From contig NZ_AP019773.1 in NCBI RefSeq assembly GCF_009936175.1, positions 1,236,001 through 1,300,000 of the forward strand: a DNA stretch of 64,000 nucleotides, read 5' to 3'. Origin of the DNA: Bartonella quintana (GTDB taxonomy: Bacteria; Pseudomonadota; Alphaproteobacteria; Rhizobiales; Rhizobiaceae). Each line of letters starts with the position of its first letter. Positions within the stretch are counted from its first letter, which is position 1. The notes under the pieces are model-generated. The model was given only the letters and a program-made list of their open reading frames with translations. It did not search any database and was not told the DNA's origin. Made by a program: the position numbers and the translations under genes. Positions 1 to 11,211 of this stretch are shown here, piece by piece.

Positions 1-923
1 TTTTGATCAAAAAAAGCTTTTTTCGTTTTGCTATATAAGCCTTAACAAACTGAACTGAACCTTATTATCATAAAAAAAACAATCATAATCAATAAATTAT
101 ATATTTTTATTTTTTTAAAGTCCCTTTCAGGAGCCACCTTCTAATGTATGATTTAATCACTCATTTATCACAAAAATTGCTTGTGTACATAAACAGAAAA
201 AGCGGAAAGTAATGATTTGATTAATTACACCTAAATTCACAACCCAAAAACATTATGAATCGGTGCTATAATCAAAAGTTTTTAAAAATTAATTTTTTCA
301 TGACTTTTATCGAAATCACAAATCTCTCCTAAACGATAAAAAGGAAAGAATACTATTTCTCACAGCATCTGAGTGTTTTTTAGAGTGGAAAAAATGGTGC
401 CATTCGCGCGATAAAGAAACATCTTCCTGCTTTGCGAATAATTAGAAGAAATTTTTAGAAAATAAAAAAGATAAAAATTTCTCAAATATCAATGATATAC
501 CCCCTAAGTTATAAGTAAAAAATATTTTTATCTTAAATAATAAAACTGTCTCATAGATATTTATCTATTTTTATGCCATAGAATGAAAACAATAAAGCTT
601 TTACAAAAAAAATAAAATCTTAAATAGAATATATTTGCAATAAAAATTTATCATCAACTTTCACTTATGAATAAAAAATTCACAATAATATTAACATTTA
701 CAAAATATTAATATTATTGTAGATAAATAAATACTAATTTTTAAGAATAATTAATTTAGATGAATTGCATTTTATAAATTAAATAAAGTATTTTATTTTT
801 AATAGAGATTAATTTTGGAATTTACTTAAATTCAAATAAGATAAATATTTTTTATCCTTCTTATTAAACTGGAAGGATGACATATAAAACTTATATGGAA
901 CTTACAAGTTAGGATGATATTGG
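1..923. other. AT-rich intergenic region upstream of the first autotransporter
   Basis: No credible coding sequence is seen in this very AT-rich stretch. The last 80 bases are the probable promoter and leader of the autotransporter at 924, whose leader contains an AGGATG-type ribosome site just upstream of the start. Long upstream regions are common for regulated Bartonella surface genes, but I cannot pick out a convincing operator. Confidence 0.5.
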
Positions 924-3900
924 ATGTCTAAAAAATCTCTTTTATCATACACAACCACAGTAGCCATAATAGTGTTCAGTACCCACTTCAACGCATATGC
1001 TAAATCTTTTTCTGCTGATAAAGGAGAAAATAAAATTGCTCTACCCCAAGAAAGCTACAAAAATATTTATGCATTCGACGGTGGTAAAATTTATGGCAAG
1101 GATCTCAAGATAACCGGTCTCCCAATAAAAGAAGGATCAATCATAAAAGACATAAGCGGTGCAAAAGCCGAAAACCCTGGAAGCATGATTGAATTAGAAG
1201 GAGATACAACAATAAAAAACGTTGCGATCGGTCTATGGGCAAAAGAAAGCGGTACGATTAAAATGACCGATGGTTCTATTCACGTAAAAAAGCTGAATAT
1301 ACAAACGCCAATTGGCATAGAAGCTAAGTCAAATGGTGCCATTGCGTTATATAATGTAAAGATTAAAGCAAGCAATCAAGACCAAAGCACAAAAACAATG
1401 AATGAAATAGGAGATGGAACGGGAGCAAGCTTAAAGAATGGGGGAACATTGAAAATGATTGGAGGCTCCATTAAAGCCAATCACTTAGGCGTTGCTTTAG
1501 AAGAAAGCAATAGTGATAAAAATGAGTTAAAAAATGTAACAATTGACCTCATGGATCTCACAAATACCGCAACAGAGAGCATAGGAATAAGCGCCATTAA
1601 AACAAGTAAAATTGTTTTAAAAAATGTAACAGTTAAGCATGCAAGAACCAGCATATATGCAAGTGATAATTCTCAAATAACAATATCTGGGGGCTCAATT
1701 CAAGGAAATCATACAGGAATAAATGTTGAAAAAGAGAGTGTCATAACTCTAAAAGATAATGTTGAAGTTTTATCGAATGGCCATGGACTTTCTGCAAACG
1801 GTCTGCAATCAAAAATTACTATGATAGGAGGAACACTTAACACAGCCGGTTTACAACCTGCAGTCTTAGCGGGGTCTGGAGGACAGATCAATCTTACCGA
1901 TGTTGTTGTGCACACTGATGATAATGGAACACAAATGCAAGAACTAGAGATGAAAGATGCACTCTTAACAACGCAAGGTTTACAGGCACAATATATGCAA
2001 TCAAAAATCACCATGATAAGAGGGTCTATTACCACAACTGGTTTGAATCCTGCAGTCTTAGCGGGATCTGGCGGGAAAATTGATCTTACCGATGTTTCTA
2101 TGAATGCATATAATGTTGGACTACAAGCCCAAGGTGAACAGTCGAAAATTGTCATGAAAAAAGGAGCACTTACCACAACTGGTCTACAACCTGCAGTCTT
2201 AGCGGGATCTGGAGGACAGATTCATCTCGCTGATGTTTCTATAAAAACCAATGATATTGGGCTCCAAGCACAAAATGATCAGTCGAAAATCATCATGAAA
2301 AGAGGAACACTTATCAAAACCGGACCACGATCTGCTCTCTTTGCAACACGCGGCGGACAAATTAGTTTGCTGAGTGCTCAAGTCCATACTGACAGCGTAG
2401 GACTGGCAATACGAGGAAAACAATCAAAGATCACACTCAAAGATTCGAAGGTCCTTGCCAATATTGTATTAGTAGGGAGACCCAATGAAGGTGATCCTGG
2501 CGAAGCTAACGTAATTGCAGATCATTCTCTCTTAGAAGGCGGAGCAAGAAATTCCAAAAAGAATCCCACCCAAACAATCTTTAGTTTGATTAACGGCACA
2601 ACATGGTATTTAAAGGCGAGCACAAAAAACGATATTAGACACCAAGCTGATTTGATTAAAAAATTACATTCTGAAGTTTTTATGCTTAATCTCAACAACA
2701 GTACTATTGTTTTTAAGAAACCAAGAGAAGATCATTACCAAACATTACATATAAGCAGTCAAACACCTAACATCATAAACGATAACACAACAAACAAAAC
2801 AGTCTACACTGCGACAGGTGATGCAAGGATTTATTTTAATACTGAATGGAGTAATGGTTTGCCAAAAGACCAACAAAAAACAGACCGTCTTCTTGTTCAT
2901 GGCGATGTATCAGGGAGCACAACAGTTCATTTCAGTAACCTTTCAAAAAATGAGCCATCAAATATAGAGAACACCATCCCTTTGAATATGCGTGGTGTTT
3001 CACTCGTTCAAGTTTCTGGAAAAGCAAATGAAAATGCATTCAAATTAGCAAATGGTTATGCCACAATAGGCGGTTTGCCTTATAAATATACACTGAATGC
3101 CTATGGACCAACATCCAGCCATGGCAAAGCGAGTCTTGAGCAAAGCCTCGTGGGAGAAGAGCAGAATTTTTGGGATTTCCGCTTGCAAAGTGCCACTCTT
3201 GATCGTGAGGAAAAAATCAAAGCTCTTGTGCCACAAGTAGCAAGCTATTTGGTGATGCCCAACGCTTTATTCTCCGCTGGATTCACTGATGTAAACAATC
3301 AAAATGCATTGTTAAACGATATGCAAACAGCACTGTTTGCACCAGAAAGCCATAAAAAGAGTGGGATCTTCTTATCCTCCTATGGCAATAAGATCACATT
3401 ATCTTCTAACCGTAATCCACTACAATATGGTTATGGTGCTGATGTCCAGCATACTGCATTGCAAGCAGGCATTGCACTGGCAGGATTAGAAAAGCAAAAC
3501 ATTACCACAAGTCTTGGACTTTTGGGGACATACGGAAAGCTAGCTTTTACCCCTAAGGATATCGAAGGCGCTGAGAAAAGCACCATTGATAAATGGTCAT
3601 TCACCGTATACGGCAACATCCAGCATAACAATGGCATATATCTCGATACGCTTTTTTCTTATGGAACTCTCAAGGGAAATATCACCACCGCCTTCATCGG
3701 AACTACCACGCAACTGAATAAGACAAAAACATTGAGTGCATCTGCCACCGTTAGCCAAAAATTGGGAACCGGTGTTGAGGGGTTGGTCTTTGAACCACAA
3801 GCACAGTTTGTTTATCAGCGTCTCATGTTTGAAAAACTCTCAGATATTGATGGCTTTGAAGTAAATATGGGCAAGCCTCATCAATGGCTGGTACGTGTTG

Positions 3901-4184
3901 GCGGACGTTTGATACAAACTGTAATGCCTGTTGAAAGAAACCGTGCTGTTTCCTTCTATGGTAAAGTGAATTTCATCAAAGCTTTTAGTGATAATGGTAC
4001 GATAAAGATTGGTGATACTTTCCATCGTGATTCTATGGGATCTTCCCTTGAAGGCGGTTTTGGTGTGAATGCTCAACTCTCTCAGAATATCGCCCTTCAT
4101 GCTGATGTTAATTACCAACACAAGCTCCAAAAAGCTGGCATATCTGCAATTAACTTTTCCGGTGGAATACACTATGGCTTTTAA
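924..4184 (+). CDS. Autotransporter (type V secretion), Iba/BafA-like family
   Basis: A 1086-residue autotransporter. Residues 1-27 are a signal peptide (basic start, hydrophobic core, cleavage near AYA-K). The passenger is rich in the short beta-strand pattern of right-handed beta helices and carries tandem repeats of 47 residues between about residues 295 and 515, each starting QSKI and containing a GxxPAVLAGSGG-like core. A pertactin-like linker follows (about 630-790), then a C-terminal 12-strand beta-barrel (about 815-1086) ending in aromatic F, as expected for outer-membrane insertion by the BAM complex. Similar Bartonella proteins are the inducible autotransporters (Iba) and the angiogenic factor BafA; which, if either, is the orthologue cannot be settled here. 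From about residue 630 to the end it is identical, apart from one residue, to the protein at 7244-9547. Confidence 0.9.
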   Translation: MSKKSLLSYTTTVAIIVFSTHFNAYAKSFSADKGENKIALPQESYKNIYAFDGGKIYGKDLKITGLPIKEGSIIKDISGAKAENPGSMIELEGDTTIKNVAIGLWAKESGTIKMTDGSIHVKKLNIQTPIGIEAKSNGAIALYNVKIKASNQDQSTKTMNEIGDGTGASLKNGGTLKMIGGSIKANHLGVALEESNSDKNELKNVTIDLMDLTNTATESIGISAIKTSKIVLKNVTVKHARTSIYASDNSQITISGGSIQGNHTGINVEKESVITLKDNVEVLSNGHGLSANGLQSKITMIGGTLNTAGLQPAVLAGSGGQINLTDVVVHTDDNGTQMQELEMKDALLTTQGLQAQYMQSKITMIRGSITTTGLNPAVLAGSGGKIDLTDVSMNAYNVGLQAQGEQSKIVMKKGALTTTGLQPAVLAGSGGQIHLADVSIKTNDIGLQAQNDQSKIIMKRGTLIKTGPRSALFATRGGQISLLSAQVHTDSVGLAIRGKQSKITLKDSKVLANIVLVGRPNEGDPGEANVIADHSLLEGGARNSKKNPTQTIFSLINGTTWYLKASTKNDIRHQADLIKKLHSEVFMLNLNNSTIVFKKPREDHYQTLHISSQTPNIINDNTTNKTVYTATGDARIYFNTEWSNGLPKDQQKTDRLLVHGDVSGSTTVHFSNLSKNEPSNIENTIPLNMRGVSLVQVSGKANENAFKLANGYATIGGLPYKYTLNAYGPTSSHGKASLEQSLVGEEQNFWDFRLQSATLDREEKIKALVPQVASYLVMPNALFSAGFTDVNNQNALLNDMQTALFAPESHKKSGIFLSSYGNKITLSSNRNPLQYGYGADVQHTALQAGIALAGLEKQNITTSLGLLGTYGKLAFTPKDIEGAEKSTIDKWSFTVYGNIQHNNGIYLDTLFSYGTLKGNITTAFIGTTTQLNKTKTLSASATVSQKLGTGVEGLVFEPQAQFVYQRLMFEKLSDIDGFEVNMGKPHQWLVRVGGRLIQTVMPVERNRAVSFYGKVNFIKAFSDNGTIKIGDTFHRDSMGSSLEGGFGVNAQLSQNIALHADVNYQHKLQKAGISAINFSGGIHYGF
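1998..2561 (+). repeat. 141-bp tandem repeats in the autotransporter passenger
   Basis: In-frame units start at 1998, 2139, 2280 and 2421, exactly 141 bp (47 codons) apart, each beginning with codons for QSKI. A longer, diverged unit starts near 1806 (192 bp before the next). The units encode successive turns of the passenger helix, so copy number can change by slippage or unequal recombination without breaking the frame. Confidence 0.85.
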
Positions 4185-4393
4185 AAAAGGCAGCACATTG
4201 TGCTGCCTTTTGTATATATGAAACCTGTTTTTCTTTCCCTCTCAAAGAACCTCTTCACCCTTTTCACCCCCGGGACATATGACAGAGCACCTCTTTGCAA
4301 AGCTCATCCAACCAGATCCAAAACAATAAGGTATTGCACCACAAATTGGTGCAAAATAACCATCCAGTAAAACAAAGAGAAAAAATATAGGAA
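2796..4393 (+). repeat. 1.6-kb duplicated segment, copy 1
   Basis: This segment (autotransporter 3' part, terminator and about 180 bases beyond) reappears at 8159-9756, exactly 5363 bases downstream. I found only two differences: C2812 versus T8175 and C4313 versus A9676. Outside the segment the two genes are clearly different. This is what recent gene conversion or duplication of the barrel end would leave. Confidence 0.9.
4185..4211 (+). terminator. Rho-independent terminator of the first autotransporter
   Basis: A perfect 12-bp stem (AAAAGGCAGCAC / GTGCTGCCTTTT) with a 3-base ATT loop starts directly after the stop codon and ends in a T run. An identical copy follows the third autotransporter. 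Confidence 0.9.
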
Positions 4394-4769
4394 GCATCAA
4401 TCAATGCTCTTTAGAACAAACATAAAATGCGTTTGAGCTCAAAAAATTAAGACAACTTTCTTACAAATTCTGCTTATTCACTTGCCCTGCCCCTTTCCTT
4501 CTCTTTTTCCTCAAGTCGCAAAAAACATGGACAAAGAAGATGCTCGCCTTCAACGAAAGTTTTTTAGCAACCTATCATTCACTTACAATATCTTTGCTGA
4601 ATAGATATTCACTCTTTTAAAAAAAGCTGTAAAAGATAATATCTCAAACCTAAATTTTGCAGATAACAAAAAGTAAATTACTAAACCTAAAAAACTATCC
4701 ATTTTCTATTTTTCTTATAAAGTTTGCTGGGAAATGAATATTGAGGACTTCTAGATAAGGAGAATATTG
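4212..4769. other. Intergenic region between autotransporter loci
   Basis: The first 180 bases belong to the duplicated segment; the rest is AT-rich and holds no open gene. The end, around 4755-4769, carries an AAGGAGA ribosome site ahead of the broken second autotransporter. Confidence 0.5.
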
Positions 4770-7084
4770 GTGTCTAAAATCCCTTTTCTCATGGACATTT
4801 GTTGCAGCAATTATACTGTTTGACGCCCATATCAGTGCATGTGCTGAAAAACTTGAAATTTTTGGAGAAACAAAAGAAGTATCTGACACAACTTATGAGA
4901 TTATTTATGCTAAAGACAGTGGAAAAATCACCGGTAAGCATTTAACGATAATCGGGAATGAAGAGACAAACCACCCCCCCAAAGAGCATGAAGCGAATAT
5001 TTTTGCTGCTGTAACAGCTGATAGCCTTGTTAGTGTGATTACTTTATTAGAACATACAGTTATTTATAGCGGATAAACGAATTCTCCGATTAATGTAGCA
5101 CTTATCACAGAGAATGGTGGATCAATCTGTTTCCAAAGGCTGTATTGCAGCTACATTTGCTGCTATTTTCGATACCACCAATGATAAAGGAATCAGCCTG
5201 ACAAATGTGAAAATATAGTGAAAATAGCAATACAAGCCAACAAAGGCCAAGTTACTTTGAAAGATGTAACCATATAATAAAGCAGAAACCAGCATTGTTA
5301 CACAATCTGATTCTCAAGTAATAATATCCGGAGGATCCTTTGATGGAAAAATGTTCGCTCTCAACAGCAGTACTATTACTTTAAATAACAAGCTTACGTA
5401 ACATCTTCTAATGGTGATAGACTATATCCAGATGGCTTAAATTCCACGATTACCATGACGGGAGGAAGCGTAATAGGGGAAACAACATGCATTGTTAGCA
5501 GAAAACAGCGGACAGATTCACGCCATAAATGTTGTTCTCACTACAAAAGATGGTAAGGCAATCGGTGCAATTACATTTGACTCTGGCAGCATGATTAAAC
5601 TGCATGGAACGATAACGATTAACAATACTTTTGACGATCTTGGAACAAGAGAAGATGAAAAATTGTCAGTGAAGATTTAACAATAATCGGTTCTGAAACT
5701 AAAATTTTGATCCTGAAAACGAAAAAAATGGAGTATAGACCGAGAACCCTGGTATTGAAATTCAGTCAAAGAGTAAAACATTGATGTTGGTATTTCTAAA
5801 GTCAATAGAACACAATTAAGATGGTCAATGGCACTCTTGATGAAAATTCAAAACCCACAGATTTCGATATCGAATCTAAAGTACTACAGAGTATAATGGG
5901 AAATAAAATAGAAGCAAACAAAATTGCATTGTTATCGGTAGCGGACAGCAGGTAGGCATATTAATCTAATGGATGTTTCTGCTACAGCTGGGGTTTCTGG
6001 CTTGCAATTTATGAGTTTATCTACTACTGATTCAGCTAAACTACAAAAGCATCGAAACAATGAAATCAATTTGACCAATACAAAGCTACTGGAAAATGGC
6101 ACCAGAATTCTCCTTGCAGTTCTTGCTAAAAAACGTTGAAAATGTTACAAATTTATCAATCGGTACAATCAATCTTAACAATTCAGAAACCCGCGCTGGT
6201 GTCTTATTAGGAGACAGAGAAGGTGTTTTGGGGGGATAAGTTAGCAACACACCCTGAGAAACAGAACGCTTTCTTCCTCTCCATCTATGAAGACAGCAAG
6301 CTTATCATCTACCCATGGTCCTCTCCGACATGGGTTATGGCGCTGATATTTGCTATGCTGTTGGACAAGCAAGTGACACATTAGCCCCTCTAGAAAACCA
6401 AAATTTCACCATGCATTGGGGACTTATAGGAACCTATGAGCGACACTGCTTCACCCCAAAGCACATGGAGGATGCCGACCCAATAAACGGGTCCTCACAG
6501 CTTACAGAAGTCTAAAACATAATAATAATGGGTTATCTGTCAATATCTTCACATCCCATCCTGTGGTATGCTAAACAAAGATCTTACCACTGCCCTCATC
6601 AAAAGTACTGCAAAATTGAATGATACAAAAACATTTAGCGCTTCGGCCACCGTTAACAACAATTTGCCAAAGGTATGGTCAGGGACAGAGTTTGAACCAC
6701 AAGCACAGCTTGTGTATCAACAATTGTCATTTGATACCCTTTCAGATGCCGATAACTTAGAAATCGATATGAAAAATCCTCACCAATGGTTAGCGCGAAT
6801 TAGCGGACATTTAAACAAAACTGTTTCCGCTGAAAGCAACCATTCCTTTTCCTTCTATGGAAAAGTGAATCTCCTCAAAACTTTTGGCGATGATAAAAAA
6901 ATACAAATTGGCCGATGACTTTTCCCCTGATCCTGCAGAAACTTTCACTGAAGGCGAGTTTGGTATCAATGCGCAATATCTCAAAATTTCCAATATTATG
7001 ATTCATGGTGATACTCTGTTGACATCTTATCAAAATAAGTTTTCTGAAATCCTTTTTTCCACTAGTCTGCATTATCGTTTTTAA
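4770..7084 (+). pseudogene. Decayed autotransporter gene
   Basis: The start region matches that of the first autotransporter, but the start codon is now GTG and a base is missing after the fourth codon. Read across the shifts it begins as a signal peptide (SLFSWTFVAAIILFDAHISACA) followed by passenger-like sequence, and ends with barrel-like pieces at 6568-6918 and 6884-7084 finishing in HYRF, a typical autotransporter end. At least five frameshifts or stops separate the surviving open pieces (for example 5492-5680, 6315-6515, 6568-6918 and 6884-7084). It cannot make a full protein. It lies between two intact paralogues and could serve as a sequence donor for recombination. Confidence 0.85.
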
Positions 7085-7243
7085 AGATTTTCTGAAGCAA
7101 ATTTTTAAAGTATAAAAGAACTCTGCATAAAAACTCATTTTGATATTTACAATAAAAACATAATGATATAATAGCCTTCTTGGTACGTGCACCATCAAGG
7201 ATGATGGAGTATGCATGAAGGATATATCAATATAGGGTGTACT

Positions 7244-9547
7244 ATGTATAAGAGAAATTTTTTATTATGTACAATTGCTGGATCTTTGATTTTCTCCTAT
7301 TTAAGTTCGGCTTATGCAAATACACCACCTCGTGAAATTCCCAAGGTTTATGTAAAAGAGGGAGAAGAGACTTTTAATAACGTTGTTATCCGCGATAGAT
7401 ATAATCCAGTGATCGCTGGTGGATCACAATCAGTCGCCACAATTACAGAAGCGATAATAGCCTCAGAAATTGTAGGGTTGAGTGCAACGAGAGGTGGGCG
7501 CATTAATGCTACAGAAATTGATACAAAAACCCTGATAAAAGGTTTAGAAATTACAAACGGTATAATCAATCTTGAAGATTCAATCGTACATGTCAAAGGA
7601 AATCATGAAAGCTATGGTATTGTTTTTGGAAAGGTCTTTGATTTCCATGTAAATAAAGGCGAAGAAGTTGTTAATAAGGCATTTCTTACCAATACAAAAC
7701 TTCTTGTGAGAGACGGCATAGGTATTCTGGGACCGTACTCAAATGCTGAGATTAGACTTAAAAATTCAGAAATTCTTTCTGATATGTTATTGAAAAATAG
7801 CGATGAAACAGAGATTGATCCTGTCACTCTTACATTAACTGCTGACCATTCAATTTTGGAAGGAAGAGCAAAAACATTACAAAAGAACACAACAGTTTTT
7901 ACTCTGAGCAATAACAGTAAGTGGTACTTAAAGATTAGTCAAAACGAAGTAGATAATAGTAGTAGTCTATTTAACTACGTCCTCCTTGACATTAATAAAC
8001 GAGCACATTCTAGTGTTTCAGTCCTTAATCTTAACGATAGCGCCATCGTGTTTAATGCGCCAACTGTGTTGACGGAGGGCCATTATCAAACCTTGAGTGT
8101 AGGACGAGAGCAAACGGCTGAATATTCTGACCCACAGAGCAATAGGGACCTTAATGAAAAAACAGTCTACACTGTGACAGGTGATGCAAGGATTTATTTT
8201 AATACTGAATGGAGTAATGGTTTGCCAAAAGACCAACAAAAAACAGACCGTCTTCTTGTTCATGGCGATGTATCAGGGAGCACAACAGTTCATTTCAGTA
8301 ACCTTTCAAAAAATGAGCCATCAAATATAGAGAACACCATCCCTTTGAATATGCGTGGTGTTTCACTCGTTCAAGTTTCTGGAAAAGCAAATGAAAATGC
8401 ATTCAAATTAGCAAATGGTTATGCCACAATAGGCGGTTTGCCTTATAAATATACACTGAATGCCTATGGACCAACATCCAGCCATGGCAAAGCGAGTCTT
8501 GAGCAAAGCCTCGTGGGAGAAGAGCAGAATTTTTGGGATTTCCGCTTGCAAAGTGCCACTCTTGATCGTGAGGAAAAAATCAAAGCTCTTGTGCCACAAG
8601 TAGCAAGCTATTTGGTGATGCCCAACGCTTTATTCTCCGCTGGATTCACTGATGTAAACAATCAAAATGCATTGTTAAACGATATGCAAACAGCACTGTT
8701 TGCACCAGAAAGCCATAAAAAGAGTGGGATCTTCTTATCCTCCTATGGCAATAAGATCACATTATCTTCTAACCGTAATCCACTACAATATGGTTATGGT
8801 GCTGATGTCCAGCATACTGCATTGCAAGCAGGCATTGCACTGGCAGGATTAGAAAAGCAAAACATTACCACAAGTCTTGGACTTTTGGGGACATACGGAA
8901 AGCTAGCTTTTACCCCTAAGGATATCGAAGGCGCTGAGAAAAGCACCATTGATAAATGGTCATTCACCGTATACGGCAACATCCAGCATAACAATGGCAT
9001 ATATCTCGATACGCTTTTTTCTTATGGAACTCTCAAGGGAAATATCACCACCGCCTTCATCGGAACTACCACGCAACTGAATAAGACAAAAACATTGAGT
9101 GCATCTGCCACCGTTAGCCAAAAATTGGGAACCGGTGTTGAGGGGTTGGTCTTTGAACCACAAGCACAGTTTGTTTATCAGCGTCTCATGTTTGAAAAAC
9201 TCTCAGATATTGATGGCTTTGAAGTAAATATGGGCAAGCCTCATCAATGGCTGGTACGTGTTGGCGGACGTTTGATACAAACTGTAATGCCTGTTGAAAG
9301 AAACCGTGCTGTTTCCTTCTATGGTAAAGTGAATTTCATCAAAGCTTTTAGTGATAATGGTACGATAAAGATTGGTGATACTTTCCATCGTGATTCTATG
9401 GGATCTTCCCTTGAAGGCGGTTTTGGTGTGAATGCTCAACTCTCTCAGAATATCGCCCTTCATGCTGATGTTAATTACCAACACAAGCTCCAAAAAGCTG
9501 GCATATCTGCAATTAACTTTTCCGGTGGAATACACTATGGCTTTTAA
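7244..9547 (+). CDS. Autotransporter with short passenger, Iba/BafA-like
   Basis: I choose the ATG at 7244 because it begins a typical signal peptide (MYKRNFLLC, cleavage near AYA-N); an in-frame ATG at 7211 with a stronger upstream AAGGATG site would add 11 residues. From 7244 the protein is 767 residues. The passenger (about residues 30-310) is shorter than in the first autotransporter, lacks the 47-residue repeats and has few cysteines. The C-terminal 460 residues, including the beta-barrel and final aromatic residue, are identical to those of the first protein. The size is in the range described for the BafA/Iba family. Two different passengers on one barrel suggests passenger exchange. 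Confidence 0.88.
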   Translation: MYKRNFLLCTIAGSLIFSYLSSAYANTPPREIPKVYVKEGEETFNNVVIRDRYNPVIAGGSQSVATITEAIIASEIVGLSATRGGRINATEIDTKTLIKGLEITNGIINLEDSIVHVKGNHESYGIVFGKVFDFHVNKGEEVVNKAFLTNTKLLVRDGIGILGPYSNAEIRLKNSEILSDMLLKNSDETEIDPVTLTLTADHSILEGRAKTLQKNTTVFTLSNNSKWYLKISQNEVDNSSSLFNYVLLDINKRAHSSVSVLNLNDSAIVFNAPTVLTEGHYQTLSVGREQTAEYSDPQSNRDLNEKTVYTVTGDARIYFNTEWSNGLPKDQQKTDRLLVHGDVSGSTTVHFSNLSKNEPSNIENTIPLNMRGVSLVQVSGKANENAFKLANGYATIGGLPYKYTLNAYGPTSSHGKASLEQSLVGEEQNFWDFRLQSATLDREEKIKALVPQVASYLVMPNALFSAGFTDVNNQNALLNDMQTALFAPESHKKSGIFLSSYGNKITLSSNRNPLQYGYGADVQHTALQAGIALAGLEKQNITTSLGLLGTYGKLAFTPKDIEGAEKSTIDKWSFTVYGNIQHNNGIYLDTLFSYGTLKGNITTAFIGTTTQLNKTKTLSASATVSQKLGTGVEGLVFEPQAQFVYQRLMFEKLSDIDGFEVNMGKPHQWLVRVGGRLIQTVMPVERNRAVSFYGKVNFIKAFSDNGTIKIGDTFHRDSMGSSLEGGFGVNAQLSQNIALHADVNYQHKLQKAGISAINFSGGIHYGF

Positions 9548-9756
9548 AAAAGGCAGCACATTGTGCTGCCTTTTGTATATATGAAACCTGTTTTTCTTTC
9601 CCTCTCAAAGAACCTCTTCACCCTTTTCACCCCCGGGACATATGACAGAGCACCTCTTTGCAAAGCTCATCCAACAAGATCCAAAACAATAAGGTATTGC
9701 ACCACAAATTGGTGCAAAATAACCATCCAGTAAAACAAAGAGAAAAAATATAGGAA
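8159..9756 (+). repeat. 1.6-kb duplicated segment, copy 2
   Basis: Partner of 2796-4393, with two base differences seen. It ends abruptly at 9756, where sequence resembling the start of yet another autotransporter leader begins. Confidence 0.9.
9548..9574 (+). terminator. Rho-independent terminator of the third autotransporter
   Basis: Identical to the terminator at 4185: 12-bp perfect stem, ATT loop and a T run directly after the stop codon. Confidence 0.9.
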
Positions 9757-10400
9757 AGAGTATTTTGTTGCATAAGAAGAGTTTATTATCATGTACATCT
9801 CCTTGTGCTTTGTTTTTTATCTTAACTTAGACAAGTAGGTACCTCTGATCTCAATAATCAAACGCTCAGATCTTCACCACCATCCCTCAGTAATTTGATC
9901 AGCACTTCAATATCGGTAGCTAACATCTCTGAAACGGTGGATTCTTTTGCTATGGTCGGACACAAATCCGTATTTCAATCAGACAATTATGGTTTTTACC
10001 CTTGAAGCTTCCTCTTTTTCCCAAATGAGGCTGCCCTCCCATTTCAGAGATAAACTAAACAGATATCCACAAATACTCCTTGTCCTCATCTGGCAAAAGC
10101 TGTAACAAAAGAAAGCACTGAATTGCTTAACATCAAACATGCAGCTACCTTAGAGGTGGATGTTGATTTACAGTTCACCTCCTCCCCGCCCTAAAGGACG
10201 ATGGTTCCCCCTAGCGCCAATCTGTAAACAGTCTAGCTTCTTTCGGGGGATTTCCCTGCTGACCACTTATGCGGTTTACTTCAGAGGCTCTATGGGCAAA
10301 TCCTGCCCTAAATATTCTCTTTAACTTCACTCTTATATACTTAAAAGAAAACTGAAACCATACATGAACGTCATTGTATTTTTGATATGCATGAATGTTC
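9757..10400 (+). other. Degraded region with an autotransporter-like leader and a possible insertion-element end
   Basis: At 9768-9825 the plus strand reads HKKSLLSCTSPCALFFILT before a stop, resembling the signal peptides of the neighbouring autotransporters, so a fourth copy may have begun here. Around 10165-10310 the sequence (CTCCTCCCCGCCCTAAAGG, then GGGCAAATCCTGCCCTA) resembles, from memory, the right end of IS605-type elements, but no transposase is present. Nothing else coding is seen. Confidence 0.3.
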
Positions 10401-10409
10401 CGTATATCA

Positions 10410-10990
10410 ACGTCCTGAAGGACAATGTTTCAAGGCACTATAATAAAAAGTATGGACTTCATGAGGAATAACAACGTCATAAAACGCAAAACATACTAGC
10501 GATAGATTGGAGAGATGTCACAGCTTTTTATCAGACACTGAGCAAAACAAAAATAACAACACATCTGGCTTTTTTACGTTTTCTCATCCTTATGGTTGCT
10601 CACACTCATCCCTCGAGTCATCTTCATGAAAACCAAATTGAAGAGAATCTACGGACAATCCCTGCTGAAGGTATGAAAGGAAAGCATAATGCTACAACAG
10701 ATTTTCACATGCCTTTATCCTCTAAAGCACTGAGAGCGATTGAACCAACCCATTTTCTCTCCCAAATTTGTTTTCTCCTTTTCATTTGCAGCCATGTTCC
10801 CTTTTCAAAGAAAAGGCATATCACAGCAACTTGACTTGTGGGATATGTCCCTATGGTTTTCGTTCTAATTTACCTAATTGGCAAGAAGAAACAACTGATA
10901 TTCTAATGAGGTAACAGCAACAATTCTAAGACATATATGATGGGGAGGAAAGGAAAACGGGCTTATCGTCTTACAATTTTTTTAAAAGCG
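10410..10990 (+). pseudogene. Remnant of a P4-type tyrosine integrase (C-terminal part)
   Basis: Read across two or three frame breaks, this encodes pieces typical of the catalytic half of P4-like (DUF4102) phage integrases: WRDVTAFYQTL, then LAFLRFLIL, then NQIEENLRTIPAEGMKGK followed by a PLSSKAL element. The best open piece is 10592-10834. The expected R of the 'RxxE/RHLR' box is lost (HTHPSSHL) and the last catalytic R-H-Y part is broken. The N-terminal half is missing. It marks an old prophage or island end; no att site is obvious. Confidence 0.65.
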
Positions 10991-11175
10991 CTGTGTCTTT
11001 ATGGCCATCCCATTAACAATGGTTGGTACGTATTTGCGAGCATTGCCACAAACTATAATCACCACTGAAGAAGGCAATACTGCCTAAGTATTCTATAGAT
11101 GACGAGATATCTATCAATAATTTGGATATGAAAATATTAGATTGGTTGCAAAAGTTTATTACCTATTTTGCTAAG

Positions 11176-11211
11176 AAGGCTGCTAAACAAATACACACGC
11201 CCAGGCAATTA
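11176..11211 (+). repeat. 36-base direct repeat, copy 1
   Basis: Matches 11858-11893 with one mismatch (A/C at the seventeenth base). The copies are 682 bases apart in the same orientation. The flanks do not match, so this may be a short duplication footprint or an element end. Confidence 0.7.

Noticed and set aside
10165..10310. Insertion sequence of IS605 type
   Set aside because: Only an end-like pattern is seen; no transposase or paired end, so not called as a mobile element.
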